Below the pieces are notes generated by a model. It was not told where the DNA came from. It did not search any database and saw only the letters and a list, made by a program, of their open reading frames with translations. From Streptococcus dysgalactiae subsp. dysgalactiae (GTDB lineage Bacteria; Bacillota; Bacilli; Lactobacillales; Streptococcaceae), in assembly GCF_900459225.1 (NCBI RefSeq), contig NZ_UHFH01000003.1:1518501-1582500 (forward strand): a stretch of 64,000 bases of DNA, written 5' to 3'. The first letter of the stretch is position 1. The number at the start of each line of letters is the position of its first letter. A program made the translations under genes and the position numbers. This document shows, piece after piece, positions 28,187-38,226 of this stretch.

Positions 28187-29266
28187 TTAGTTATTTTCTT
28201 TAAGATACTCTTTTTCCTTTAAAAATGCAATTAATTGAGAGCTTAATCGTCTTGGTCCTCTCACTGCAGCTACGCCATGTTCTTTCATAAGATCAAAAGA
28301 CAAGAGATCATCCTCGTACTGTTGGCATTTTCGGAGACGCATGAGTTTGTCAATGTTAGAATTTTTACGATAGCCTTGGTTAGATATATTGGTTTCTAGA
28401 ACTTGGCAGGTATAGCGAATGGATTTGACTGGGGCTGTCATATAAATCAGCACGTAGTCTCCCACGGCAATACCAGCTTTTTGAGTCCATAAAATCACAT
28501 CATTGGCTGCAAATTCTGCATCAATATCATAGTATTTCAAATTAGCTGGAATGACCCAATAATCAGGACCATTAGGATTAGAAAGACCCTTGGGGTTGAC
28601 TAGTTGACGACTTTGAGTGACTAACCCCAAAAGCTGATCATCTGTTACTTTATCATCCAAGACAACACTAACCCAATTGTTTTTTGACATATGGTAGGCA
28701 GGGTAAATGCCCTCTTGCTGCAGTAACTGAGGTAAATTCTTGGGATTAACTTTGACAGTCATCACTTCACATATCTGTCCTACTAATCTCTCTGGTATCT
28801 GGTCCAATTTATCAGCCAAGAGAGAAAAAATCATGGCATACCATTTCCCCCCTACCCGATAAGTTGCAAGGTCTGGGTGCTTCTCAAAAGGATAGTCCAT
28901 TGGGTCAGACCATTCTTTGGTGATATGCTTAGCAAGTCTATTAGCTTGCATTGACTGAAAAGGAGTGGCTTCAAAACAGGCTACTGATAAACGCTCCAAA
29001 AGTTCCAAATAGGCCGCTCTGACCTGCCCACTATAGGTTCCTTGGCAGGCTGCCTGTTGTAAAGGCAAATAATCCTCCTCCAAGTCACAATCAATAACCC
29101 TGTCCCAGATATTACCAGCCTCATCAATTCTAAGTTGCGCCTCAAATTCCTCTTCCATAAACTGTTCGTTATAGAAGTAACCATTGTCTCGTTTCTCAAA
29201 CCCGTAAGCTATTAACTTTTCAACTATGGGGGTCTGTCGGCTAAAATAGTCAGTTGCTAAACTCAT
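28187..29266 (-). CDS. MmcQ/YjbR-like domain fused to an EVE/PUA-like domain
   Basis: 359 aa. The middle part (about 105-205: WSDPMDYPFEKHPDLATYRVGGKWYAMIF ... MSKNNWVSVVLD, elided) is an MmcQ/YjbR fold. The C-terminal part (about 235-300: YWVIPANLKYYDID ... AGIAVGDYVLIYMTAPV, elided) resembles an EVE domain, which in other proteins reads modified bases. The N-terminal 90 residues are unassigned. It starts with a good AGAAAGGA site. The function is unknown; a nucleic-acid-related role is inference from the EVE similarity. Confidence 0.65.
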   Translation of the reverse strand: MSLATDYFSRQTPIVEKLIAYGFEKRDNGYFYNEQFMEEEFEAQLRIDEAGNIWDRVIDCDLEEDYLPLQQAACQGTYSGQVRAAYLELLERLSVACFEATPFQSMQANRLAKHITKEWSDPMDYPFEKHPDLATYRVGGKWYAMIFSLLADKLDQIPERLVGQICEVMTVKVNPKNLPQLLQQEGIYPAYHMSKNNWVSVVLDDKVTDDQLLGLVTQSRQLVNPKGLSNPNGPDYWVIPANLKYYDIDAEFAANDVILWTQKAGIAVGDYVLIYMTAPVKSIRYTCQVLETNISNQGYRKNSNIDKLMRLRKCQQYEDDLLSFDLMKEHGVAAVRGPRRLSSQLIAFLKEKEYLKENN

Positions 29267-29338
29267 GATGTCCTTTCTAAGGTTCCTGTTTCCAATACCC
29301 TAACTTAGGTAAAAGGCTGACATGCACTTCCTGTAATC

Positions 29339-31072
29339 TTACTCGTTTTCCTGTGTGTTGTCTGCCATTAACTCATGCATTTTAGGAAGGCTTAATTTTA
29401 TTTCAGTGAACTGGTCTGACTGACTTTGAATGGTCATCTGATAAGCCTCTCCATATTGGAACTTCAATCGTTGGTCGACGTTTTTAAGACCTACTCCTCC
29501 TCTAGTCAGTAAACTTTGACTATTGGTTAAAGCAGATGCTTCTATTCCTTTACCATTATCCCAGACGGTCAAAATCAGATGTTGAGCTGTCTCAGATACC
29601 GTAACCTTGATCATGCCCTTGTGGTCCACTTCTTTAATTCCGTGGTAAATGGCATTTTCCACCAAGGGTTGTAAGATGAGTTTAGGAATAACAAAATCGG
29701 CATAGGCATCTAAGCCTTGAACGTCATAAGTTAACTTGTCTCCATAACGCTGTTTTTGAATAAAGAGGTATTGGCTAACGTGATCCAGTTCATCTGCTAA
29801 ACGAATATAATCATTCCCCTGATTAAGGGCCAAACGAAAATACTTAGCTAGAGACTTGGTCACTTCTACCACGCGCTTGCTGTCATTAAATTCTGCCATC
29901 CAAATAATAGTGTCCAAGGTGTTATAAAGAAAATGCGGGTTAATCTGACTAGCCAAGGCTTGTAACCTGTACTGCCCAATCGCCTTTTCCTTATCCGCAA
30001 CGGCAACCATTAAGCTATCAATTTGATCTAAGAGCGCATTAAACTGCTGGGCAAGGTCTGTCAATTCCGGAGAACCCGTTTCTTGGGCGCGCAGCTGACG
30101 GTCCCCTTTTTGAATAGCCAGAATCACCTGCTGCAATTGTTGAATGGGACGAATCCATTTACGTAAGACTAAAATAGTCGTAAGGCCACAGATAAAACAG
30201 GCTAGAAGTCCCATCCCAAGGAAGGACCAAAAAATCTGACGTTGGACCCGGTGCAATTGGTCCAAGGAAGCAACACCAATCAAAGTCCATTGACTATTTG
30301 GAATAACCTTTTGATAAACAAAGGATGATTTATCCTTAGCGTAGCCATTTTTAATAGCCAAATAAGGTTTCATCGCAGCCATTTCTCGAGAAGAGCTGTA
30401 AACACTCTTTTTGGGATGGTAAACAAATTCATGCTTATCATTCACAATAAAGGCAAAGCCTTGGCGGCCTAGCTGGAGATGGTCTAAAGACGCTTTAATG
30501 GTCGGATATGCAATATCAAGTCTTAGCACGCCTAAATTATGACCAGCAGCATCCACTACTTCTTGTGTCACAGAGACTACCCACTCTTTTTTAGAGGAGA
30601 GGGACAGTTGTCGGGCTGGGGTCAAGACTGGCATGGCTTGACGGTCTATGGCTGCTTTATACCAGGTTTCTGCCATCATGTCACGGGAGGTTTTCATGGT
30701 CAACTGAGGTTTGGTAGACACAGTTCGACCATCCTTAGTCACCAGAACAGCTGCTTGTAAATCGGAATTGGTCGCAAGAATCATCTTCATGAGCTGAAGA
30801 ACCTGCTTGTCGTCTTCTTGATGAATTTGACTAGCAAAGGCTTGAATTTCTGAATTTTTCGCCAGCACCGAAGTTGTTTCTTTGAGAGGCTTGATGTAAG
30901 CGTCAATGAATTGGGAACTTTGCCGGATGCTCTGCCGGGTATCACGTTCAATTAACTGCCTGATATTACGAGAACTGGTCTGGTAATAGAGTAAGCCCAG
31001 TGTGGTAATAAGGGCAAGCACCATGACAAAGATATACGAAATCAACTGAACCAGTAGAGGGTAACGCCTCAT
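29339..31072 (-). CDS. Sensor histidine kinase, LytS/YesM type
   Basis: 577 aa. An N-terminal membrane helix, an extracellular double-Cache-like domain (about 35-270), a second helix, HAMP (about 300-350), then His_kinase with QINPHFLYNTL (phospho-acceptor His near 377) and the ATPase N-box LVENAIYHGI. It overlaps the response regulator by 4 bases. The order ccdA-tlpA-msrAB-regulator-kinase matches the pneumococcal TCS09 neighbourhood, so it may regulate or sense redox or carbohydrate conditions. Confidence 0.85.
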   Translation of the reverse strand: MRRYPLLVQLISYIFVMVLALITTLGLLYYQTSSRNIRQLIERDTRQSIRQSSQFIDAYIKPLKETTSVLAKNSEIQAFASQIHQEDDKQVLQLMKMILATNSDLQAAVLVTKDGRTVSTKPQLTMKTSRDMMAETWYKAAIDRQAMPVLTPARQLSLSSKKEWVVSVTQEVVDAAGHNLGVLRLDIAYPTIKASLDHLQLGRQGFAFIVNDKHEFVYHPKKSVYSSSREMAAMKPYLAIKNGYAKDKSSFVYQKVIPNSQWTLIGVASLDQLHRVQRQIFWSFLGMGLLACFICGLTTILVLRKWIRPIQQLQQVILAIQKGDRQLRAQETGSPELTDLAQQFNALLDQIDSLMVAVADKEKAIGQYRLQALASQINPHFLYNTLDTIIWMAEFNDSKRVVEVTKSLAKYFRLALNQGNDYIRLADELDHVSQYLFIQKQRYGDKLTYDVQGLDAYADFVIPKLILQPLVENAIYHGIKEVDHKGMIKVTVSETAQHLILTVWDNGKGIEASALTNSQSLLTRGGVGLKNVDQRLKFQYGEAYQMTIQSQSDQFTEIKLSLPKMHELMADNTQENE

Positions 31073-31809
31073 GCCCGTCCTCCTTTTTTATATTGACTTG
31101 GCGTCATTCCAATAAGCTGCTTAAAACGCTGTGAAAAATAATTCATGTCTTCAAAGCCCACTTGCTCCGCAATTTCATAGATTTTCAGGTCGCTAGTTAA
31201 CAAGAGGAGTTTCGCTTTTTTCAACCGCTCTTGCACCAAATAATCTTGGAAGGGCAAGCCTAACTCTTTTTTAATGAGCACACTAAGGTAATTCGGACTA
31301 AAACCAAGCTGATGGGCTAGGCTTTTTAAGGTCAAGCTAGAATCGGCTAGTTGGCCTTGAATGGCCATAGCTAGTTCAGATACCTCTTTTGGAGATTGTT
31401 CAACCAATTCCTGAATGGTTTCTGTTTTCTTGGAAAGGTCTAATTTTTGCTGAAGCTTTCCTAACATGTCTTCTACATCTGACTTGGAAAAGGGTTTGAG
31501 CAAGTAATCATCTGCCCCTAACTTCAAAGCAGATAAGGCATAGTTAAAATCATCGTAACCCGTCAAAAATACCAGATGGGTTTGGGGGGATTTCTGTTTA
31601 ATGAGTTCTGCTAGTTGAATCCCATTTAATTTGGGCATATTGATATCCGTCAAAACAATATCATAAGGCTCTTTCTGAAACAAGTCCCAAGCTAACTGGC
31701 CATTTTCTGCTTCGTTGACCCAATCAATCTTGAACTGGCTAAAATCAACCAAAGAACGAATACCCTGGCGCACAAGGTATTCGTCTTCTACAATTAACAA
31801 TGAGTACAC
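31069..31809 (-). CDS. Response regulator, REC plus AraC-type helix-turn-helix (YesN type)
   Basis: 246 aa from a GTG start with AAGGAG upstream. The receiver domain has its acidic pocket at VEDE and phospho-acceptor Asp in VLTDINMP near residue 55. The AraC/XylS DNA-binding domain (about 145-240) ends in the classic GFEDMNYFSQRFKQLIGMTPSQYKK. It is paired with the overlapping histidine kinase. Confidence 0.9.
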   Translation of the reverse strand: MYSLLIVEDEYLVRQGIRSLVDFSQFKIDWVNEAENGQLAWDLFQKEPYDIVLTDINMPKLNGIQLAELIKQKSPQTHLVFLTGYDDFNYALSALKLGADDYLLKPFSKSDVEDMLGKLQQKLDLSKKTETIQELVEQSPKEVSELAMAIQGQLADSSLTLKSLAHQLGFSPNYLSVLIKKELGLPFQDYLVQERLKKAKLLLLTSDLKIYEIAEQVGFEDMNYFSQRFKQLIGMTPSQYKKGGRA

Positions 31810-31896
31810 ACGGTGTCTCCTTATCTTTATAAAGGGCCTTGTATGATCCTTTCATACTAGTCTTTCTTCTATTATATCAGATTTTTAGGCCTAACC

Positions 31897-33003
31897 CTAT
31901 TCTACAGATGATAATAAATAACCATAGCCCTTAGCTTCCATATCAGCCTTTGGAATAAAGGTAATAGACAAGCTATTGATGCAGTAACGAAGGCCGCCTT
32001 GGTCTTTAGGTCCGTCAGTAAAGACATGCCCCAGATGAGAATTCCCTGAACGGCTGCGCACCTCTGTTCTCGTCATATTGAAACTCTTATCTTCCTTGTA
32101 ACGAATAACATCTGGGCTGATGGGGCGGCTAAAACTTGGCCAACCGCAGCCGGATTCAAATTTGTCTTTTGAAGAGAAGAGTGGTTCACCAGTAACAACA
32201 TCCACATAGATTCCAGCCTCAAAAGAATCCCAATAGCGGTTTGAAAAGGCTCTTTCGGTTTCATTTTTTTGCGTCACTCGGTATTCGTCTGCAGATAGTT
32301 TTGCTTTGATCTCATCTGCACTTGGTTTTGGGTACTTGCTTTCATCAATCACAAGATAGGTAGCTTGGTTAATATCAATATGGCAGTAGCCATTTGGGTT
32401 TTTCTTGAGGTAATCTTGGTGGTACTCTTCGGCCTTGATAAAGTGTTTCAATGGAGCCTTCTCAACCACAATTTTTTTCTTGTAGTCTTTAGCTTTTTCC
32501 TTGAAGACCTCATCAATAACAGCTAAATCTGCTTTGTCAGTATAGTAAATCTCAGTTCGATATTGACTACCGCGATCATTTCCTTGCTTATTAACACTGG
32601 TTGGATCAATAATTCGGAAAAAATGCAGAAGTAACTCTTTTAAACTGACACGGTTCGCATCATAGGTCACTTCAACGGTTTCTGCGTGACCAGTCTGATG
32701 AATTAATTGGTAGTTAGTAGTATCACCTCTACCATTCGCATAGCCTGACACCGCATCTAGGACACCATCTACCTGTGAAAAATATTCTTCAACGCCCCAG
32801 AAACAGCCACCAGCTAGGTAAATCACTTTTTGATCAACAGGAACATTAGGATCTAATTTAGTGGATTTGACTTTTTTAGCCGGTAGTTGAGGCTTGCCTT
32901 GACTAAAAGCCCTGGCTTGACCTTTCTGAATGAGAATAGAAGCACCGCCTATTAACACGACCACTCCAACAATAAATAGTAATAATTTCCATTTGTGTTC
33001 CAT
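31897..33003 (-). CDS. msrAB: Fused peptide methionine sulfoxide reductase MsrA-MsrB, membrane-anchored
   Basis: 368 aa. An N-terminal membrane anchor (about 5-25) puts the enzyme outside the cell. MsrA (about 55-210) has its nucleophile in GGCFWGVEE. MsrB (about 230-365) has [14 protein letters not shown] and the catalytic GLRYCIN. It repairs oxidised methionines of surface proteins using electrons from the adjacent TlpA-like thioredoxin and CcdA. It is the last of three genes in ccdA-tlpA-msrAB. Confidence 0.93.
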   Translation of the reverse strand: MEHKWKLLLFIVGVVVLIGGASILIQKGQARAFSQGKPQLPAKKVKSTKLDPNVPVDQKVIYLAGGCFWGVEEYFSQVDGVLDAVSGYANGRGDTTNYQLIHQTGHAETVEVTYDANRVSLKELLLHFFRIIDPTSVNKQGNDRGSQYRTEIYYTDKADLAVIDEVFKEKAKDYKKKIVVEKAPLKHFIKAEEYHQDYLKKNPNGYCHIDINQATYLVIDESKYPKPSADEIKAKLSADEYRVTQKNETERAFSNRYWDSFEAGIYVDVVTGEPLFSSKDKFESGCGWPSFSRPISPDVIRYKEDKSFNMTRTEVRSRSGNSHLGHVFTDGPKDQGGLRYCINSLSITFIPKADMEAKGYGYLLSSVE

Positions 33004-33042
33004 ATGACCAACTCCTTTTTTCTAATCTTCGATTCATTCTTC

Positions 33043-33666
33043 CTAGTGAATAGCTTTTAGATTCTTTTGGATATCTGCTTTTTTAGCGTAACCAATGTGT
33101 TTCTTGGCAAGCACTCCATCACTTCCAATGAAAACTTCTGTTGGGTAAGATCTAACACCGTAAGCTTCTAATAGTTTACCGTCGGGATCTAACAAGACTG
33201 GTAAGTCCTTATAGTCTGTTCCTTGAAACCATTTCTTAAAGTCTGCTTCTGATTTCTCCCCTTGATGACCTGGTGAGACAACTGTTAAGACCACATAGTC
33301 TTTGTCGGACATTTTGGCAAGGTCTTCGGTATCTGCCAAGGTTGACAGACAGATTGAACACCAGGATGCCCAAAATTTCAGATAAACTTTTTTACCTTTT
33401 AAGTCTGATAGGCGATAGGTCTTACCGTCTACACTTTTAAGCTCAAAGTCAGGTGCCATAGGGCCTTCGTTGGTCATCTTCTTATCTGATGACTTATCTG
33501 TCAACATGGACTTGTCCTTGGAGGTTGACATCTTATCGTTTGTCTTTGTTGCCATGCTCATCTTGTCCTGAGTCATTTCTTTTTTAGCTATATTGTCTTG
33601 GGCTGAGCAAGCAGTCAACAAACCGAGACAAGCCAAACCAGTTGTTACTAATAGTCCTTTTTTCAT
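33043..33666 (-). CDS. TlpA-like extracellular thioredoxin lipoprotein
   Basis: 207 aa. The signal peptide has lipobox LTAC (C20). A low-complexity Lys/Met/Ser/Asp spacer follows (about 25-70), then an AhpC/TSA-thioredoxin fold with active site WASWCSIC (near 112-119). It matches pneumococcal Etrx-type proteins that pass electrons from CcdA to MsrAB. Spacing to ccdA is 12 bp. Confidence 0.9.
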   Translation of the reverse strand: MKKGLLVTTGLACLGLLTACSAQDNIAKKEMTQDKMSMATKTNDKMSTSKDKSMLTDKSSDKKMTNEGPMAPDFELKSVDGKTYRLSDLKGKKVYLKFWASWCSICLSTLADTEDLAKMSDKDYVVLTVVSPGHQGEKSEADFKKWFQGTDYKDLPVLLDPDGKLLEAYGVRSYPTEVFIGSDGVLAKKHIGYAKKADIQKNLKAIH

Positions 33667-33678
33667 TGTGTTTCTCCT

Positions 33679-34389
33679 TTATCCAAAAAGTTGTGCTAAG
33701 TTGTTTAAGGTTCCTGTCATGAGCAGAATCCCCATAATAATAATCAGAACGCCACCCACTTTTTTCAATAAAAGCATATGGGGTTTGAGTTTATTAAAAT
33801 GTTTCAAAACAAAACCAGATGCAAAAGATAAGAGCAAGAAGGGAATGCCTAATCCTAGCGTATAGACAATCATGAGCAGACCACCTTGCCAAGCACCATT
33901 GCCCCCGGAAGCGACCAAGGCGAGAACAGAGCTCAAAACAGGTCCTACACAAGGCGTCCATCCAAAGCTAAAGGTCAAACCAAGGATAAATGCATTGAGC
34001 AAACCGTTGCGATTCTTATCATTATGGAAAGTCAGTGATTTTTGAAATTGCAGACGCTTAATGGTAATCAAGCCCACCTGATGAATCCCCAAAATGATGA
34101 CCAAGGCTCCCAGTAAGTACCGAAACCATACCGCATAAAGGATATTTCCTAAAAAACCAGCCCCATAACCTAAAATCACAAAGATAGTGGATAACCCAAA
34201 AATGAAGGCTAAGGTCTTGACAATGCCATACCAATAGAGTTTTTTACCAAATATAGTCATTGTCCTTGAATCATCTGCATCCAGTAAAATGCCTAAATAA
34301 ACAGGAAGGACCGGAAAGATGCAAGGAGAGAAAAATGATAACAAGCCTGCCGCAAAAACGGAAGCAATTAAGACGATTGATAAGGTCAT
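33679..34389 (-). CDS. ccdA: CcdA-family thiol-disulfide transmembrane electron carrier
   Basis: 236 aa from the ATG at 34387-34389, which has a GAGAGGAG site; the frame is open 71 codons further upstream, but that part is not family-like. It has six membrane segments with the two redox cysteines in SFFSPCIFPVLP and GWTPCVGPVLS. It carries electrons from cytoplasmic thioredoxin to the external TlpA-like protein. First gene of the ccdA-tlpA-msrAB module. Confidence 0.9.
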   Translation of the reverse strand: MTLSIVLIASVFAAGLLSFFSPCIFPVLPVYLGILLDADDSRTMTIFGKKLYWYGIVKTLAFIFGLSTIFVILGYGAGFLGNILYAVWFRYLLGALVIILGIHQVGLITIKRLQFQKSLTFHNDKNRNGLLNAFILGLTFSFGWTPCVGPVLSSVLALVASGGNGAWQGGLLMIVYTLGLGIPFLLLSFASGFVLKHFNKLKPHMLLLKKVGGVLIIIMGILLMTGTLNNLAQLFG

Positions 34390-34511
34390 AAACAACTCCT
34401 CTCTAAGGTTATCCTTATTGTATCTAAAGCAAGACAGACAAACCATAGACTGGGGTATGCAAAAACTTGAATTTGATACGATATCAGATAAATGATTGAC
34501 TAAAGGGACGT

Positions 34512-34545
34512 AAAAACCCGACCTCTCTTTTAATGAGGTCAGGTT
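34512..34545 (-). terminator. Terminator after the CorA gene
   Basis: An 11-bp stem (34515-34525 with 34535-34545) followed by five Ts on the minus strand. Confidence 0.8.
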
Positions 34546-34608
34546 CATGACGAAAATCATTTTCCATGCTATGTCAAACGTTACAGTAAATAAGGCTAAC
34601 AAGAAAAG

Positions 34609-35541
34609 TTAAATACGCTTAGACGCATTGCGATTTCTCTTATGCACATACCAGTACATGACAACCATAATCAACAAGGCTACAAGGCTGGTTGTTAGTA
34701 CAATCCAGAACCACACACTATCAACTTTGGCAAAAGGTAACTTCACATTCATGCCATAAAAACTAGTAACCATGGCAATAATTGAAATCCCTATCGAAAA
34801 AATCGTCAAACTGGTCACATTATTGTTCAAATTATTGCTGAGAACGTTGTTATAAGAAGACGAAATCTCCTTGAGCACACGAGTGTTTAAATCACACATA
34901 TTAGATAACTGCCTAGCCTCAATAATGGCATCGCGGAGCTGCTCTGCCTCATCTTCTTCTAGGTCCTGCTGGCCAGGCATGTCTTTTAATTCTGCTAGCA
35001 TTTGTTCATTTTGCTTAGAACCCATAAGGATGTAAACAGTGCCACTTTGCAAGTTAGCCAAACTTTCCAGATTCGTCTTATTGGCTTTTTGACGCAAGGC
35101 TTCAATCAACTTGTCTCGCTGCTGCGCTATTTCATCCATCAGGGGAACGTACTGTTTAGTAAAAGCCGTTAACAGCTGAAACACCAGGTGACGTGGCGAA
35201 CGACTCTCATCCAGGCCAGGGAAAACTTCTTCGATTAGCGTCAAACTGTGATCATGCCCCAAAATATAGAGAGACTGATCATTCAAAAAGAGAGTAATCG
35301 GAATCACACGTGGAATATGGTTGGGATGATAAGCTTCTTCTTGACGATCCAAAATCTGAAAAACAATAGTCAGTTTTTCCTTGTTTTCCTCCATAAATGA
35401 GGTTTCATTTTTATCTTTAGCGTAATCAAAGACCTCAGAGTCAATGAGACTTTCTGAGACCAGTACTTCTTGATCGTGCTCTGTGAGCTGATCAAGGTTG
35501 ATTAACGTGATTGCCGAATTGGCTTTAGGAAGTGTTGGCAT
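34609..35541 (-). CDS. CorA-family divalent cation transporter
   Basis: 310 aa. A large cytoplasmic N-terminal domain is followed by two C-terminal membrane helices. The selectivity-filter motif YGMN is at the end of the first (near residue 262), in YGMNVKLPF. The most likely substrate is magnesium; cobalt or nickel cannot be ruled out. It is transcribed alone. Confidence 0.88.
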   Translation of the reverse strand: MPTLPKANSAITLINLDQLTEHDQEVLVSESLIDSEVFDYAKDKNETSFMEENKEKLTIVFQILDRQEEAYHPNHIPRVIPITLFLNDQSLYILGHDHSLTLIEEVFPGLDESRSPRHLVFQLLTAFTKQYVPLMDEIAQQRDKLIEALRQKANKTNLESLANLQSGTVYILMGSKQNEQMLAELKDMPGQQDLEEDEAEQLRDAIIEARQLSNMCDLNTRVLKEISSSYNNVLSNNLNNNVTSLTIFSIGISIIAMVTSFYGMNVKLPFAKVDSVWFWIVLTTSLVALLIMVVMYWYVHKRNRNASKRI

Positions 35542-35632
35542 GGCAAATCTCCTTTGGATATCTTACGCCTATTATGGATTAAAGGGGTGGAATACACAAG
35601 TCAAAGGCTTGAGAATTGCCTTCACTGAATCG

Positions 35633-36592
35633 TTATTTCCCCCAAGAACAGTAAAGTTTTTCAATCAAGCCAACACCCGACAGGGTTAGGGATTTGGTCA
35701 TCACAGGACTCGTCAATTGACCCTCTAAAATCATCTGACTGACATAATGAGCTTCTGCCTCGAAATCACTAGACATGGTCGCCTCAATGACAGAACGACT
35801 CCCATCGGGTCTGACCAAAGTGGCATGCGTGGTTTTCCAAAAATGAGGAATTTCCAAACGCCCCTTAGTCCCATAAATCACTAGTTCATGAGGTAAGCTG
35901 AGATGAGTAGTCAGAAAAATATCCACTAAAACACCGTTTGATAAAGCCAAAACCAGCTTAGACTGGCTATCACTTTGTCCTTCAGGAAAATGGGCTACGC
36001 CACTAGCCGACACAATATCAGCATCAAAGAGATAAGGCAAATAAGAAAGAGCGTAAGGTGCCATAAAATGGACAGTTCCCCCACCTTTTCCCAAATCTCT
36101 AAACCAAGTCACATGATCAATATTGGGGTAGGCCGTTGTTGACGAAACCGATACAATATCACCCAATCCCCCAGCAGCAATGAGGCTTTTTAAACGCTGT
36201 GTCATAGGAATAAAGACAGCCTTCTGAGCCTCCATCAAAAACAAGCCGCGCTCTTGCGCTAAAGCAAAAAGTTCTTCAGCCTGAGCAGCTGTCAAGGTAA
36301 ATGGTTTTTCCACCAGAACATGCTTGCCTGCCAGTAAAGCCTTCTTAGCCGCAGGAAAATGGTCCTGATTGATACTTGCTACATAAACGGCATCAATCGA
36401 CGTATCCAACAACATGTCATCAAGACTACCATAAGCCTTAGGCAACTGATGCGCTGCCGCAAAAGCCTTTGCCTTATCAAGCGACCGACTGGATACCGCC
36501 ACAACCTCGCCATTGCCAGCCAAGCGCACCCCCTCAATAAAACGAGGGGCCACCTGCGCCGTCGACACGATCCCATACCGAACCTTATCCAT
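35633..36592 (-). CDS. Gfo/Idh/MocA-family NAD(P)-dependent oxidoreductase
   Basis: About 319 aa from the ATG at 36590-36592, which has AAAGGAG upstream; the frame is open 7 codons further. An N-terminal Rossmann fold ([16 protein letters not shown]) is followed by [14 protein letters not shown], the characteristic EKP motif with catalytic Lys near 93. It acts on an unidentified sugar-type substrate. It borders the CRISPR locus and is the last normal chromosomal gene before it. Confidence 0.88.
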   Translation of the reverse strand: MDKVRYGIVSTAQVAPRFIEGVRLAGNGEVVAVSSRSLDKAKAFAAAHQLPKAYGSLDDMLLDTSIDAVYVASINQDHFPAAKKALLAGKHVLVEKPFTLTAAQAEELFALAQERGLFLMEAQKAVFIPMTQRLKSLIAAGGLGDIVSVSSTTAYPNIDHVTWFRDLGKGGGTVHFMAPYALSYLPYLFDADIVSASGVAHFPEGQSDSQSKLVLALSNGVLVDIFLTTHLSLPHELVIYGTKGRLEIPHFWKTTHATLVRPDGSRSVIEATMSSDFEAEAHYVSQMILEGQLTSPVMTKSLTLSGVGLIEKLYCSWGK

Positions 36593-36716
36593 CCTAACTC
36601 CTTTACCATGCATTTATTAAGCTTATTATAGCATATGTGAGGGGGAAGAGAGGGGAGAAGACAAATGGAAATTTATGAGTGAAGAAAAACTCAAAATAGA
36701 TCCATCAAAAATCTAG

Positions 36717-36748
36717 GATGCAATCCACTCACCCGTGAAGGGTGAGAC
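36717..36748 (-). CRISPR. Solitary type I-C CRISPR repeat (collapsed array)
   Basis: A single 32-bp unit is read as a type I-C repeat on the minus strand (GTCTCACCCTTCACGGGTGA, then GTGGATTG). It has the CTCACCC/GGGTGAG hairpin. Compared with the streptococcal consensus I recall, it has one change in the loop, and its last four bases differ, as in terminal repeats. No second repeat or spacer occurs nearby. The sequence from 36593 to 36716 holds nothing else I can identify. Confidence 0.8.
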
Positions 36749-36896
36749 TGCGCCAAATAACGCAGTTTATAGAGAAACGTATGGCAAACATAGAGGTGTT
36801 TTAAGCCTTTTTATCTCCATTTCGCTTCTTTTTGAAGTGATTTTTGCGCGAGCAAGCAATGTTCTTCTGTGAAACCTCGAGTCGCACTAAACGTTT
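36749..36896 (-). promoter_or_regulatory. CRISPR leader
   Basis: The 148 bp between the cas2 stop and the surviving repeat has no frame and occupies the leader position of a type I-C locus. It contains AT-rich stretches expected of an array promoter. The leader-repeat junction reads GGCGCA then GTCTCACC. Confidence 0.6.
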
Positions 36897-37190
36897 TTAC
36901 AATAATAAGACACCTTTATCTGGGTCATAGCTGTCTGAACGACCAAGTGTTTCCACACGCCTCTGCCAATTCTTACCCAATAAATAAAAGCGAATACTAT
37001 CTGTTTCCCCATCAATGATTTGTGTTAAGCGGTGCTTTATATCCACAAATTCTGCGGGTGTCACAGAACATTCAAAAACAGAATTTTGAACACGTTGCCC
37101 ATAGTCCACACAGAGTTTAGCAACATGACGCAATCTTTTTCTGCCCGCCGATGTTTCAGTATTTACATCATAAGTGACTAAAACCATCAT
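36897..37190 (-). CDS. cas2: CRISPR-associated endoribonuclease/adaptation protein Cas2
   Basis: 97 aa, full Cas2 length, ferredoxin-like. The N-terminal MVLVTYDV places the conserved Asp after beta-1. It forms the spacer-acquisition complex with Cas1. It follows cas1 by 10 bp. It appears intact although the rest of the locus is damaged. Confidence 0.93.
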   Translation of the reverse strand: MMVLVTYDVNTETSAGRKRLRHVAKLCVDYGQRVQNSVFECSVTPAEFVDIKHRLTQIIDGETDSIRFYLLGKNWQRRVETLGRSDSYDPDKGVLLL

Positions 37191-37200
37191 ATAAAATCTC

Positions 37201-38226
37201 CTAAACCATAAAAGGTGGATAGCTTTCTAAATCTCCTCGTATGGCCTTAGCTAAAAGCTGCGCTTGCACATAGGGTAATAACATCAGTTTTACTTTCTCT
37301 TTTGTAAAAGGATGCTCTACCTCAGTATGCTTACGCTTCTGCCACAAATCAATAAAAATAGCTCTGCCATTTTCCTTCAATAAAATGCTACCATTTTCTT
37401 TAAACTCAAAGTGTTTTTTCTGAAGTTGTCCTTTATTAATTAACGAAAAAACAAAACGATCAACAATATATGAGCGGAACTCTTCAACTAAATCAAGCGC
37501 TAAACTAGCACGCCCAGGACGATCCGTGTGAAAGAAACCAACGTAACTGTCTAATCCGACAGCTTCCAAGGCAGATTGACATTCAAAGGTCAGTAGACTG
37601 TAACCAAAAGACAAGAGGGCATTAACACAATCTAAGGGTGGTCGCTTACTCCGACCTTGGAAGTGAAATGTTTTTTTATCCGTCAGCACCAGGTCATTAA
37701 ATATGCGAAAATACTGATTAGCAGCTTGGCCTTCAAGTCCTCTCAAAGAGTCTTTATTGTCTGCAATCTGAACCATTTCTAAAGCCCATATCAACTCATC
37801 GTTAACGGCCTCAAAAAGCGCGGTATCAACCTGTTGACGATGATCTCGTTTAAAGCGTAGTAAGTATTTCCTTGAATTGGAAATTTTAGCCAAAATAAAC
37901 CGCTTTGCGTATTCCAACGATTCTTCACGATCAGATAAGCGATAATGTTCTCTACGCAATAAGACATTCCCATTGGTTGAACCAATATAGCGACCACAGA
38001 AACGACCTTGTGGCGTATGAAAAGATAAATTAATCTGATTCTCTGTACATAATTTGACCAAAGCAGGTGATGCCCCTAAATAAGAAAAACAGACAATACC
38101 GTCAATAATCCGAAATGGGAACCGTTTGAGAACCTTACCTTCTTGTTTGATGACAATATTATCACCCTCCTTGGTGACATAGAAATTTTCCTGAGTCAGA
38201 TAAAGGGTATTGAGTAATTTTTTCAT
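37201..38226 (-). CDS. cas1: CRISPR-associated integrase Cas1 (type I-C)
   Basis: 341 aa. The metal-site residues fit EAVNDELIWALE (near 140), GFFHTDRPGRASLALDLVEEFR (His near 213) and the following acidic residues. Length and sequence match type I-C Cas1. It overlaps the end of cas4 by 4 bases. It appears intact. Confidence 0.94.
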   Translation of the reverse strand: MKKLLNTLYLTQENFYVTKEGDNIVIKQEGKVLKRFPFRIIDGIVCFSYLGASPALVKLCTENQINLSFHTPQGRFCGRYIGSTNGNVLLRREHYRLSDREESLEYAKRFILAKISNSRKYLLRFKRDHRQQVDTALFEAVNDELIWALEMVQIADNKDSLRGLEGQAANQYFRIFNDLVLTDKKTFHFQGRSKRPPLDCVNALLSFGYSLLTFECQSALEAVGLDSYVGFFHTDRPGRASLALDLVEEFRSYIVDRFVFSLINKGQLQKKHFEFKENGSILLKENGRAIFIDLWQKRKHTEVEHPFTKEKVKLMLLPYVQAQLLAKAIRGDLESYPPFMV

